Shown: positions 12,201 through 25,100, counted from the stretch's first letter. The stretch: 64,000 nucleotides of DNA from Ichthyophthirius multifiliis (GCF_000220395.1 NW_004086990.1:1-64000); one strand, 5' to 3'. The notes: generated by a model from the sequence alone, not told the origin. Numbers and translations: made by a program.

Positions 12201-15108
12201 ATCAATTAAGAAAAATTATAAATAACAAACAATTTATTAAAAGAACTTGATGAAACTACAAGCTAATTAGGAGAAAGTAATGAAATAAATTTAAAACAAA
12301 GAAATTTTATGTAATAAATGGTTTATTCAAAATGTTAACATAAAACAGGAGGTAGTGATAAAAGTTAAATAAACAAATCATAAAATTTAAAAAATATTAT
12401 TGAATAAAGTAATATTCTAAAAATATAAAAAAAAAAGAAAAAACAATTTACTGTAAATGAATAATTTAATCAAGAATATTTATTAATCTAAAATAAATAA
12501 ATTGAATGCATCTATCCTTATTAAAACTAACAAAATGTATAATATTATTTGCTCATATTGTTTTTGTTATTATTTCATCTGTATATTTTTATTTAAATTC
12601 AATAAAAAAAAAATCAATTGAGTTTTTAAAACAAAAATTACAGAAAAAAATTAAAACAAAAAACAATATGAACAAGTTATTAAGTATTTTAAATAATTAA
12701 AACATTTAAAAATAGTTCGATATTTAAAATATTTATTAAACAAATAAAATTAAAGCTATATAAAATGATTATAGTAATCGCATGCATTCGTTTGTTGATA
12801 ATTAATTAAACATATCAGAAATAAACACTACAAGAAAAGATAATCAAGAAAGTATTGCTTTATAAGATGAATCTAATTAATATAATACTGAATAAAAAGA
12901 GCAAACAAAAAGCCTAAAAAATTAAAATTAAAAAGAGCTATAGTAAAACATTGTAAATATTATTTCCTTTTTTTAAAAAAAAATAAAATAAAATTATTAA
13001 TTTTGTAGATTTTAAGTTAAAATATTTAAATATTTTAACAAAAAGAATAAGAGATTTACTAAATAAATAATTCTTTTTCAGATTCAAAAAGTAGTAATAA
13101 AATTTCAGAATAAAATAAATAATAAAATTAGACATCTATAGCTTCAATTTTAAGTATTAACTATTCGAAAAAACTTTAGATTTATAAAGAAATAAATGAA
13201 CGTAAAATTCCTTTTGTACTTAAAATTGTGTATATAAATGGTTATGTTTCATTAATTGTACTTTTAGTAGTAACTACAATATTATTTTTATAAGCAAGAT
13301 AATAATTTTATGATGTATAATAATATTTTATATTTCTAAATTAAATATACTAATTACTAAAAAATAGGAATTAAGTATATATAAAAATGTCCCTTGGGCA
13401 ATGTAAACTAGATCTAGTTATTCTTAAGTTCTAAAAAATGGAATATTATTTTTTTTAATGTAAAAAGACACATTTGATATAAAAGATTAAGATAAAATTT
13501 AAAAAGTAATAGCATATACTGAAGAAAAAATATAAATTAATTATGAAGAATATAAAAGCTTGCTTTTAGAATATTTAAATGATAACACAGAAAAAAAATA
13601 TGTTCAATATATTCTTCATACTGACTTTAATATTTAAATATACGAAGACTTAAGTAATTCAGTAAACGTATAATAGTTATTAATATATTTATATAATTTA
13701 AATTATTTTTTAAAAAAAATATATAGTTAGACACGTTTATTTCTACATCACATAATACTAGCTTTTAAGAAAGTTTAAATTTCCTTTCATATTTTTTCTT
13801 TAGATTTTCTAGTATAAAAGGAGGCTATTTTAATTAATTAGCATTTTATTATATATAATTTAATCGGCCATAATACTATGTGAAATTAAAAGAAATACAA
13901 AAAATATGCTAGGAAGAAGGAGCAAAAAAATTTGATTAAATAAGATAGTTAATATGGGTTTCTTTAATTATAATTTTGATAATATCAGCAATTTTCGTGT
14001 TTGCAATATTTCCTATATATGCTAAAATATAATGTCAAAGAGAATGCATATTAAAATTATTTGCCACTTTTTAACCTTTTAAACTTGAATATTTAATAAA
14101 TTATATAGAAAAGTAAATAAATAGTAAATTAATGACTAATTCAGTTAAAAATTCTAGAACTTTAGTGCTTACAAAATTAAAGAAAAACAAGAATATTTCA
14201 TAAACATCTTCTCTTAAAAAGATAAATAATTACTTATACATATATGGACTTTTAGCTTTTGGATTTTTTTCTATATATCCTGTTACTAATTTAATTATTA
14301 CTTTTTAGTTTATGAAAGAAGGTGAACTTAGCCTTAAAGAAATAGGCTTTATATATGAAGCTAGAGCTTAAATTTCAAGTAATTATTCCTCAAGTTTTGA
14401 TGCAATTTTTAATAATATTTTATTTGGGTATATGCCTAATATAGTATTAGAAAATATTGAGGCAATAAAAAAAATAATGATATAGTTCTTAAAAATTTAT
14501 CATAAATAATAAAATAATTTTATGGTTAAAAAAGATATCAACATTCAAAATACGAAGAATTTTTTTTAAAAATACTTAACGAGGAAGCTTGTGAAACTAT
14601 AGAAAAAAACAAAGACTAAAATTTTATGAAGAATTATGCAAATTTAAATTTTGAAGAATGTAAAAGTATTTATTAAAGTTTACTTAAAAAAGGATTGATA
14701 GTTTCTATCCGAAGAATATTTTTAGTTTTTGAAGATTTAATAAATTTTTAATATTTTACTGATAAAAATGAATATATTAATAAAATAAACAATTGGCAAA
14801 AAAACACTAATTTAATTGAAATTAATATACTTTTTGAATACTGCATTGATATTATAGAAACTATTAAACTTTTCTTGTTTGAAATGACTGATTAATACTT
14901 CACTTATGTAATGAGAATTTCACTTATTTTATATATTTATTCTATCATTTCTTTAATTGCTATTTTCTATTTTGGTTGGCTTAGTTATTTTAATAATCTT
15001 ATTAAATAATTAAATTAAAGCAGATCCCTTCTTACCATTCTTAATATTAATTATGCGATGGACAACCCTTATATTATAAGTTATATTGAAAATAATGCAA
15101 GATTATGA
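9265..15108 (+). CDS. Large multi-membrane PAS-domain protein
   Basis: Looks like a member of the large ciliate family of membrane proteins with a central PAS domain (often named after Dictyostelium tiny macrocysts protein); function unproven, presumably sensory. Order seen: an N-terminal block of hydrophobic segments (9.36-10.15 kb) containing the family-like phrases DYLNRYPSVFAFIG and FFEFKKDMPYSN; a Cys cluster KNEFCYC near 10.38 kb; a helical region; a PAS domain near 11.18-11.40 kb with NPIGSVKKVSNNFQTLFGYT and the INEFLPSQIQKRHDDLL helix; a Gln/Lys-rich middle; and C-terminal membrane spans near 13.23, 13.95, 14.24 and 14.92 kb, closing on the TGA at 15106-15108. Several introns exist that I could not place exactly. 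At about 10.07-10.10 kb the frame slips by one base at a T run. It is possible that two adjacent genes have been merged. Start ATG at 9265 has no in-frame stop before the first membrane span. Confidence 0.65.
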
Positions 15109-16149
15109 TTATTTTGTATATTCTCATTATATATTTTTAACACTTAGAAATTAAAAACACTTTTTGAAATGATTTAAGGTGATTTTAATATTTAGGTTAA
15201 AAATATTAAAATACTAACTAATCATATAAATATTTTTATTAAAAACTAATTAAATAAAATAAATATAATAAAAAAAACAAAATTATTATATATCATATTA
15301 ATAAAAAAATATTTAATAAATAAAAAATATATACAGAAGATAAAAAAAATATATTAATTTTTATTAAAATTTGTAATTTATGCCTTTAAAATAAAATTAA
15401 AAATTGTATGTTATGCAATTTTTAAAAATAGATATAATAAAATGATTATTAAAATTTGAGAAAGAGGCTATAATGTTAAAAAAGTAAGATTCTATAGAAA
15501 GATTATTTAAATAAACATTAAAAATTTTTATAATAAATAATAAAATATATAAAAAGAAGCATATATTAATAATAGAGTAAAAATGTAAAGTTAAAAAAAT
15601 AATTAGTATTATTTAATTAAAAATGTATAATCAAAAATCTTTAATATAAATAAATCATTATCATAAAAAATATAAAAAAATAAATAAAAAAAAATAAAAA
15701 AATTATATAATAAATTAAATATACCAAAAAAAATATATATTATTCAAACAAAAAAATATTTATTATGCTAAATATTAAAGTAAACTAAACTATTCTAAAA
15801 TTAAGTAAAAAATTAAAAGCAAATTAAATGAATAAAATATATAATTTAAGACATAAATAAATATAATAAATATATATATATTTTATTTTGAAATATATAA
15901 AAAAATTAAAAATGTAAATAATTAAATTTATATATTTAAAAATATATATATATATACATATCTTATAAGAAAAATATTAAAAATATATATTAAACAAATA
16001 TATTTTAAAAAATATAAAATAATTATCTCAAACATAAAATAAAAGGGCCATTTTTTTAAAAAAAATATGGAATTATTCTAAAGGGGTTAAGATATTTAAA
16101 AAAATACATATTAAGGTTACTAAATATTATTATAAAATATTATTTTGTA
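15109..16149. other. AT-rich spacer
   Basis: A-rich on the plus strand, with many TATA runs and no G+C-richer islands. No coding signature, RNA gene or repeat of note is visible between the 3' end of the PAS gene and the 3' end of the next, convergent gene. Confidence 0.7.
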
Positions 16150-17043
16150 TCATTACATTTTTTACATTAATTTTTTTTATCTTTCTTAAACAATATCTTC
16201 GTCTTCTAAAATTTCATGTCCATAAGTAGTTTTAAATTTCTATTTCCAAACCTTAGAAACTCCTTCCAAGTCTTCAGGTTCTACAATTCCAACTAAAGTT
16301 TTATATGGATTTTGAGGTATAAAGCTAGTTTTAGGTTTAAGTTCTTCCATTATTTAATTAACAAAATAATCGTGTCTGTAATCTTCAAATATTTCTTTTT
16401 TAATTTTTTCTTATAAACTATTAAAATCATTTTCTTAAAATTTAACATTAGTTTATTCATCATAATATTCTTTTAATTAATTAGGAATTCCATCACTTTT
16501 TTCTTAATTTAATTTTGCTAACTTTATTCTAGCTTCATACATTCTTTTTAATTCATTTAAAGGTTTTTCACAAAACAAAATTTTACATTTATTATATTTA
16601 CAATAATTTATTAAGTATAATTTTTCCAAATGTTTCAAGTTTATTTCTTTTAAATCTTTTAATTCTTCACTTCTTATAGACAATAAAAATTCTATTTTAT
16701 TCATTATTTCAGTATATTAAGGATGATAAATAATAGGTAAATATTTACTTTCATATTCTTCTTAACTTAATTATAAAGCTACAAGTTGAGGTTTTTATAT
16801 TTATAAAATATCGTATAAATTAAAAAAACTATTTAATTATTCTTATTAGAAACCTTATAAATAAAAGAATGTCATCGTAGAATATAGAATACGCATATTT
16901 TCATCTTCTAATAATTTCTATCTTTTTATTTTTACTTCCTCTTTATTCAACTTATATTTAGATGGCGCGAAAATCGCATATACACTTGCTAACCCTACAG
17001 TTGCTAATGAGCCTAAAATTAAAGATTTTTCAAATAAACTCAT
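16150..17043 (-). CDS. Unrecognised protein with one N-terminal membrane anchor
   Basis: Single uninterrupted frame of 298 codons (297 residues) on the minus strand, ATG at 17043 and TGA at 16150-16152, with eight or more internal TAA/TAG Gln codons. Residues about 8-27 (LILGSLATVGLASVYAIFA) form a clear hydrophobic segment after a very short N-terminus, so it is either a signal anchor or a mitochondrial-type anchor. The rest is charged and helical (Lys/Glu/Leu-rich) with one Cys pair separated by Lys residues (CKYNKCKILFC). The C-terminal 60 residues are less repetitive (NPYKTLVGIVEPEDLEGVSK) and look like a folded segment. I do not recognise the family. G+C is visibly above the flanking DNA, and the gene has no intron, which supports it being real. 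Confidence 0.75.
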
Positions 17044-17285
17044 TTAATAAACAATTATTTTTAATATTATTTTAACTTTTTTTAAGAGTTTTTATTTATA
17101 TGTATATTAAAAATAATATATTAATAGATATTAATAAATAAATTTATAGTTATCTAAAATTAAAAACTATTGAGATATATTTGATTTTGATTTTTTTCTA
17201 TTAATAATATAAATTTATATACGAAATTCAAAATTGTTTATAAAAAATAAAAATAGAAATTATTATTATATTTTTATTAATAAAG

Positions 17286-17747
17286 TCATACTATAGCATT
17301 TTATTCATTTTCTATTTACTTACAATTTGAATTTAAAAATTATTATCTATTTGAATTTTTATCTTTGAATTCTTAATTATCTTAATTGTTTTATACTACA
17401 AATTATAAATTATTATATACTTGTTATTAAAAAGTGTTTCCTAAAACACACTTGTTACTACTAGGTTAAGTAATTTTTGATTAATTAAACATGTTTTTAT
17501 TTTAATTTTAAAATTCGTTTCCTAATACACTCACTTAATTTATTATAGATTTAGTTTATGTAGAAGATAATAAACTGCTTTGATTAAATAGATTTTATGG
17601 TTAATTATTGTTATCTAATGTTTTTTAATCATTATTATTTTAAATTATATTTTATACATTATTAGAAATTATATTTTTCTATGAAATTGAAAATAAGTTT
17701 GAATTAGTACTATTGATAAATAAATTACTATTAACATGATTTTATTG

Positions 17748-17804
<57 letters not shown>

Positions 17805-20331
17805 TATATTATTATTTATATTATTATTTAAATTATTATTTATATTAATATTTGCTTTTATTTCTTTACTCTCTTTTTAAATTTTTTAGCTTTATTGATT
17901 TTATTTATTTATATATGTTTCATTTTATTCTTATTTTTCCTTATTATTTTCCATATTCATGTCTTCATATAAATCTAAAAAATCGCTATCATCTTATATT
18001 TTTTTTTTTTATGCTTCTTGATTTTAATTATTTTAATTTTATATATTTTTTTCTGTTTTATTTTAATCTTTTCTTTCATTCTAAATTTAAATTAATTACA
18101 ATATGTAATCTTCAGTATTTATATCAAAGTCATTTATATCTTCAAGACATTTAACATATTCAATCTCTTTTTTCTATCTTTAGTTTTCTAAATATTAATC
18201 TATATTTGGTGGATTTTCATTTTGAAATAGTTTTTCTTCTTCTATTTAAAATTAATAGTATATTTTTTAACAAACTTAATCATTATTGCTTCCAAAAAAA
18301 AGAATTTCCCTTAAAATATCATTTTCAATTTATACTTATTTTGCAAATGACTATAAAATATAATCAAAAAAATATTAAATTAATTTTTATACTTAGTTTT
18401 TAATTATTGATTCATTATCATCAATATATTATTTTTCAATGACTTTTATTAAATTTAAGAATTTCTTTTTCAAATTATTATTAGTATTTTTTAAATTATT
18501 ATTTTCATTCTTTTTTTTTATATAAATCAAAAAATAAATATAAAATATTTATTTACTTTTTCTTTTAAAATATTAGCTTTATAAAATAAAATTAAATCTT
18601 TTTATTTTTGGTTATTTTGTTCAAAGTTCATTTTTTTTATTTTTTTATAACTTGATCAAAAGCTATTTTATAATCTATTAATTCATCTTGAACTTGCTTT
18701 ATTTGATTTTATAATTTTTTTATTTGATTTTAGCTTTATATTAATTTTTAATTTAAACTTTTTATTTATGAACCCTAATCTTTTTAATTTAATTTTATTG
18801 CAGCTATATTTAAAATAAAAAATTAATATTTTTATTTATGTTTATTTTTTATACATTTTTATGGTGTTTTATTAATCATACTAGTTTAATTTAAGTCTTA
18901 AATTGGATTGCTTTAATTTAAATTAAAAAAATTCTATTCATAATACTATTATTACTATTATTATTATTGTTATTTTTATTATTATTACTATTGTTATTGT
19001 TATTATTACTATTGTTATATTTATTGTTATTACTATTGTTATATTTATTGTTATTATTATTGCTATATTTATATTTATTATTATTGCTATATTTATTATT
19101 ATTGTTATTACTATTATTATTATTGTTATTATTATTACTATTGCTATTATTATTACTGTTGCTATTGCTATTATTATTGCTATTGTTATTGCTATTATTA
19201 TTGTTATTATTATTGTTTTTATTATTACTATAGTTATTATTATTGTTTATAAATTTATTATTAAACTGATTGTTACTATGATAATTAATATTTTTAAAAA
19301 TTAATATTTCTTGCACTTTTATCATTATTATATTTTTAATTATTAACTTTTAACATAGAAGACTCTCTATTAGTATAATAATTATCATATTTATTTTTTA
19401 CAAACAAAGAAAGATTTTATTACTAGTAATTGTTTAATTATTGAATATATTTATGCTATTTTTCTTAATTTAATAAATTTCTTTATTTTTAAATATAATA
19501 ACTGGAATTATCTTATTTAATTATAGGAGATTTGTTTCTATTTTTAATTGCATTGCTTACTTGTAAATAATTTTCATTTTAATCTTTATTTTTTTTTAAT
19601 TATAAAAATATTAAAATAAAAAATACTAAAGTTCATGTTTGGAGTTTAAAAAAATAATTAGTTTTTTTGCTAATTTGCTTAATTATTTTATTTAAAATAT
19701 TGTTTTAAATTATTTTTATTTTCCTATTCTTCTATCTAAAAGACTTATAAATTTACATCTTCTTCATCATCATCATACTGTAGAATTTCTTAATCTTCAA
19801 ATGTATTTTATTCAGGTAAATATTCTTCATTTAATTAATGGTTTTAATCATTTAAATAAATTTTATTTTCATAAATTAAAGATTTACTATTTTTAATGTT
19901 ATTATTATTTTATTTAAGATTGCATTTTTATAATTAGCTTTAATTTTATTAAATATAAACATTTGCTTTTTATTAATTTAAAGGCGATAATGAATGGGAA
20001 TCTCTTTAAAATTATTAATGATAAATAGTATTTCTTGATTATTTACTTGTTTAATTCATGTTATTCTCATCGTTTTCATTTTAACAATTATAAAGGTGAT
20101 AAATTTTATCTTATTTAATATTGTTTTTATGTTAACTTAATATATTTTAATCAATATTATCTATATATCTTTTTTAATTATATTTTGAATTTTCTAGTTC
20201 TTCCTTTTACAATTTTATTATCAAAAATATTTTTTTAAAAAGCAAGTATAATAATATTAAATATTTACCTATAATTTTTTTGATTATTTTTGTATGTTTT
20301 TAACTAAATTTTAAACATCTTTCTCTTCCAT
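17286..20331 (-). CDS. Polyglutamine/polyasparagine protein with coiled coil, unknown function
   Basis: Multi-exon gene on the minus strand, from ATG at 20331 to TGA at 17286-17288. Exon 1 (MEEKDVQNLVKNIQ...) ends at an intron; the next exon is acidic and Asn/Gln-rich, with a DDDEEDV patch. After another intron near 19.6 kb come a Gln-rich stretch and a polyglutamine tract (18946-19245). Downstream lies a probable coiled coil (LNQKLIQSQNQIKKLQNQIKQ) and a helical segment with NPPNIDQYLENQRQKKEIEY. The C-terminal third is polar: a polyasparagine run from the (ATT)n repeat at 17.75-17.85 kb, then two copies of a short VLGN-x-F-Q motif about 26 residues apart. Two introns in the coiled-coil part carry GT/AG borders that keep the frame; one frame slip lies at a T run near 18.3 kb. 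No domain family recognised. Confidence 0.65.
17751..17847. repeat. (ATT)n microsatellite coding polyasparagine
   Basis: About 20 perfect ATT units followed by units interrupted by TTTATA. On the minus strand it reads as Asn codons (AAT) with a few Ile/Leu, inside the polyglutamine/polyasparagine gene. Length is expected to be polymorphic. Confidence 0.85.
18946..19245 (-). repeat. 100-codon polyglutamine tract written mostly in TAA/TAG
   Basis: In the host frame on the minus strand, 100 consecutive codons contain 92 Gln and only eight interruptions (five Ile ATA, two Lys AAA, one Leu CTA). The Gln codons are a mixture of TAA, TAG and CAA with one CAG. The frame is fixed by flanking exons open in the same phase on both sides. 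Read one base off, the same DNA gives polyasparagine/serine, and the other strand gives polyleucine; both are shadows. The codon mixture means this is not a pure trinucleotide repeat, which should make it less prone to slippage. Confidence 0.8.
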
Positions 20332-21082
20332 TTTTTTTTTTTTGAATTTAAATTTATTTTTAAAGTAGATTTTATTATTATGATTTTTTTATATTAATAT
20401 TTTTAAAAATAGTACATTGAAAAAAAAATTAACAATATATAATATAAATATGCATTAACTTATTTTAATTTATTCTTACTTATATGTATTTAAAATAACT
20501 TTAAATAAACAGTATAAATATATAAGTAATATTCAAAATTATAATAGAATATAATATATTTTATATGTACTAATCCTCATTAATAGTAGTAATATTTCTT
20601 CTTACATTTTCAAATTTTTCATTGTTTCTTAAGTTCTTAATATAGATTTACTATGAAATCAAACTTCATAACCAATGTTTAGGGATACTATTTTAAGCTA
20701 AATATACTTTAATTATAATCACTTTGAAAATAGACTTAGTTGATGAGAATTCAATAATTTAATTAAAATCAGCAACCAAAATATCAATTTTCTATATTTT
20801 TATACTCTTTTTTATTTTATTTTTGATATTCAAATAATTTTTTTAACTATAAAACTTTATTTTATAATTTCAAATAAACAATTTTTTAGTAAAGAAATTT
20901 CAGTTAATATTCTATTTAAAAAATTGATTTTTTTGTACAAAATAAATAAATAATGTACATTTAAAAAACATAATAAAAAGTCAAAAAAAATTAGATACAG
21001 TTTCTAATTTTGGATGTTTTAATTATTTAATTTTTCTTTCAATATCAATATCAATATAAATATTATAATATTAAATATATAA

Positions 21083-21153
<71 letters not shown>

Positions 21154-21341
21154 ATCTATTTATATTTATAAAAATAATAATTTAAAAATGTTTGTTATTG
21201 TTTATTGAAATAAACATAATTATTAAATAATATAATAATAAAAACTATAGTTTTAATTTTTAATAAAAATATATAATCAAATAATCATTAAATATTATTT
21301 TAATTATAATAAATAATATTTAAATTAATTAGGCAATTGAA
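20332..21341. other. AT-rich spacer with (AT)30
   Basis: Includes a perfect AT dinucleotide run at about 21085-21144. A slightly G+C-richer minus-strand patch at 20.57-20.79 kb reads as a short peptide, but I could not match it to a family or extend it by splicing. Confidence 0.6.
21085..21144. repeat. (AT)30 microsatellite
   Basis: Perfect AT dinucleotide repeat of about 60 bp, downstream of the Aha1-like gene. Confidence 0.95.
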
Positions 21342-22121
21342 TCATTATTTTAATGCAAATTATTATTTCATTTCCATTTCTTTTTGTCTTTATTCCAAAA
21401 ATATTAATTCTTTTTCCTAACCTTTTTCTTATCTAGCTTTTTATGTAGCTTATAAATTTTATTATCTTAGCAACTCATTCTACTTTATTTTTTCAGGGTC
21501 ATTTTCATATTAAGCAATTTTTTTAGGTAAATCTTTTAAAACTTTAGTTAATTCTCCTTTTAACTTTTTCAAAAGGATTTTTTTAGTCATTTCACCGCAT
21601 TTATTTTTAGAATTTAAAGTAATATGATCAACCTTTATTATTTTTTAAAAAAATTAGCAAAAATATGTAATTACCTCAAAGTCATCATCATCTGGATTTA
21701 TTCCATGTACTTTATAATATCCTTCACATTCTTCTTCTTAATTTTATCCAATGAATTCAACTTCAATATTAAAATCATAACATAAAATTTATTTTCCTTT
21801 TCTAACATTAATTTCAGCCTTTATTATTTTATAAGTTTTTAAGTATTATTTAAATGAATATTTTTTACATCTCCTGTTATAGATTTTATTTTAGAATGTT
21901 TTATTTATATTCCATCTTATTCTAAGTTTAAGGACAAGAAAATTTCTTCTAATATTTTATTAGCTTATGATGTATAGTTTTTTTATTCCCTTTTATTTAA
22001 TTTTTATTATTTTATTTTTAAAAGATTAATATATTGATTAAATTCTTTCATTTGTATAATAATGTTACCAATGCCAAGAATTTACATTCCAAACAGAACC
22101 GGCTGCTTATTATTTTTCCAT
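21342..22121 (-). CDS. Aha1 N-domain protein (Hch1-like Hsp90 co-chaperone)
   Basis: Activator of Hsp90 ATPase, cytosolic, binding the Hsp90 middle domain in other organisms. Four exons on the minus strand: 22069-22121, 21869-21989, 21675-21818, 21342-21632; they sum to 609 nt, giving 202 residues. The first intron splits a Trp codon and restores WHWEQKNYTSQA, the hallmark NxWHWE(E)KN motif of Aha1. The second intron restores GDAEINVRKGKQILCYDF, equivalent to the 'A-x-I-N-x-R-K-G-K' strand. Introns are 79, 50 and 42 nt. After the N-domain comes a Lys/Glu/Gln-rich helical tail (QLALQ-like, ending EMEMKQQFALKQ) and TGA. The C-terminal AHSA1/START-like domain of full Aha1 (about 340-350 residues in other eukaryotes) is absent, as in yeast Hch1. 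No such domain is seen in the next kilobase downstream. Confidence 0.9.
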
Positions 22122-25100
22122 TTTTTATTTTAATAAAGGTTTTTATTAATAATTTTATATTTATTTTATAATATAATATAATAATAACTTTAATATATAT
22201 GTAATATTTAATATCTTAAGAAAATTATAATATTTATATTTTGTATTTTTTCTAAATTTCTTAAATTCATATTAAAAATTTTAAAATTAAAATAACATAT
22301 AAAAAATAATAATATTAAAATTCAAATCAAAAAAAAAAAAATTAAAATAATTTTTTTTATAAAATAGTCTATATATATATATATATATATATTTAATAAA
22401 AACAAAATTATTAAACTTATTTTATTATTTGAAAAGAAAGTCTTATAATTTAATATTTATTATAGATGTTAAAAAAAATATGAATATGATTTAATATTTT
22501 AAATTATTTAATGAATAATTGTTATCAAAATGCTAGTATATGTATTCATACACTATAATTATATTTTTTAGTTTATTTAATACTGATTTAGAAATCTTTG
22601 CAAAATAATAAATTAATGATAATTACTTTTTTATTATTTAATTTATAAATTTATTAAAAATAAAAATTAAATCAAAAAAATTTTAATATGAATGCATAAT
22701 GATAATTTTAATTAAATTTATAATATATGATATATATTTAAATTAATTATATAGTATATTTTTCTTTAATAATTTTAATAAAATTATATATTTTTTTTAA
22801 GTAAATATTATTTTAATTAATTAAACTAATTAAATTTTCATTATTTGTAAGTTTATATATTTACAATTTTATTTTTTATTATCAATTTCTATATTTGTGA
22901 AAAATTTCCAAAATATAAGTATTCAATAATTACGTTTTAAAAAAAATACAATTTTTTTTTTTTTAATTCAGAGATGCAACAATTCTTTATTAGTTTAATT
23001 TAAACAAATTTAAATATATCATTATAAATTGAATACAATTTTATATTTAAATCTAATTTTATCCAGAAAAATTAGGAATTATATTTGTTCTTAAATTTTT
23101 TTCTTCAAAATTCATTTGTTTTTTTTAAGTCTAATTATTTTAGTTAATAATATAAAATCTATTTATTTTTAACTATTGAAAAACATAAAATATTTCTTAT
23201 AGTTATTTTCATGAGTTGTTTACAGGAAAATGCGATAGTTATTTGAGATGTGAAAGTTATTTACAAAATAAAAAGTTATTAGTAAAAAAAAAAAAATATT
23301 TTTTTATCACAATGGTTAAAAGTTTATATATGTCAATTATATATTTAACATTTTAAAAAAATATAAATTTTATAATTTTTTTTTTTTAAAAATAATTATT
23401 TAAGTATATTTCAAATGAAGGAAAAAATTATAAAAAATAAAATATGATATTAAAACTATTTGTAAATATATAAAGTTATTTTTTTATATATTTAAAAAAA
23501 AAAAATTATATACAAATAAAGTTTAAAATTATTTTTTTTAATTTTATGTTTAAATAGATTTTTAATATAAATAGTAACTTAAAAATAGCATTAGCATGCA
23601 AATTAAAATTTCATTAATATTAATGAAACAAAAAAATTAAAATTAAATTTATAAACATTTTTTAAAATAATATTTTAAATAAATTATTAACAATTAAATA
23701 TTCTATTATTTTTAAAGCACATTTATTCGTTTTTGTAAAATAAATTATTGATGATATTTTAAAAAAAGCTTATATGTTTCATAAATTTATATAAAATAGA
23801 TTGATTGCAAAAATAATTAATTTAATAAATAATAAAAAATAAACTTACATAAGCGATTATTTTAACTTAGAAAATGTAATATATTTGAATTTTAACATCA
23901 TTAAAATAAAAAATCTTAAATTTATACTTTTATTAAATAAAAAATCAAATTTAATAAATTTTTATTTATATATAAATGATTAAATACTAATTATACTAAT
24001 TATAACATCAAGCCAATACTTAAACCCAATCTTTCAAGTTTTTTAAAAACCTTTATTTTTTATCGTAGATGAAAACTTTTAAGGAAGAAATAGGAATCAA
24101 TATTAGTTAATTGTTATAGTTAAATTGTTAGGCTTTTGGCTAAGATTTCGGTTTATGGTGTGCTCGAATTTAATTTTTGAATTTAGGTCAAATTTTTATT
24201 TAGTTTAATATTTTGGTTAATTGTATTTATTACTTGCGTTTCGATATCGGTTTTTATCTAATTTAGTTCCTGGATTAGCATAATGAATGTTATTTATAAC
24301 ATCAAATTTTTGTTAACAGCACAAAAATAAAATTCAGTTTTCTTTAAAAACAACTTGTTAAGTTTTTTTTTAATATTATTATTTTTATTTATTTTCATAA
24401 ATATTTTTTTTTTATTAAATTTTTTATTAATTATTTTATTTAATTAATCGAATTATAAAGAAAATTATAGTTTGAACTATTTTAATAAAATAAACTTATT
24501 TAACATTTAACTATATTATATATCTTTTTTAATTAATAATATTATAAATGTGTTTTGGCTAATTCTTAGAATAATTTTTATATTAATTTATTATTAATAA
24601 AAGTAATCAAAATTATAATGATTTTATTTTAAAATAATTAGATATTTTTATTTATTATTAGGGAAATCGAAATATGATAAATTAAAAGAAAATATGAATG
24701 TAGTTCTTGGGTTTAATATTTTGTATAAATTTAATACAGCCTTATTTGGTATTTTTTTTATTTATTTAGATACTTTTTAGGATTTAGAAAGGATTAATGA
24801 AATCATATTTTAACTTTAATGGATTTGATATTATTATTATTTATATATTTATATATTTGATATTTTAATATAGAATCTTTTTACCCCAAATAAGGGTCAA
24901 AATCTTCACTATTGTTTAAGATTATTATATTATTTAGATTTTTAGGTTACTTTATTACCAAATTCTTTATTCAATTTAATTTTTTTTATATTTCTTTATT
25001 TATTACTATTTAAATTTATTCGAATATCTTTGCATAGATAATCAATTGATATTTTTATATACGTAAAGAGAATTCTTTCTATTATATGAAAATTTGCATC

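Noticed and set aside
18967-19233. A plus-strand polyleucine frame opposite the polyglutamine tract
   Set aside because: It is the antisense image of the Gln codons (TTA/TTG/CTA); the flanking exons on the minus strand fix the real frame.
18918-19325. A minus-strand polyasparagine/serine frame over the same DNA
   Set aside because: It is one base off the frame that stays open through the exons on both sides and needs TAA as a stop, which is not the code here.
20570-20790. A short minus-strand peptide with a STKSIFKVII segment
   Set aside because: Slightly higher G+C and Rab-like at first sight, but there is no P-loop and no way to extend it by splicing.
24120-24260. Pol III A-box and B-box like words (a SINE or small RNA gene)
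   Set aside because: The boxes match only partly and lie about 100 nt apart, and no tRNA-like fold could be drawn.
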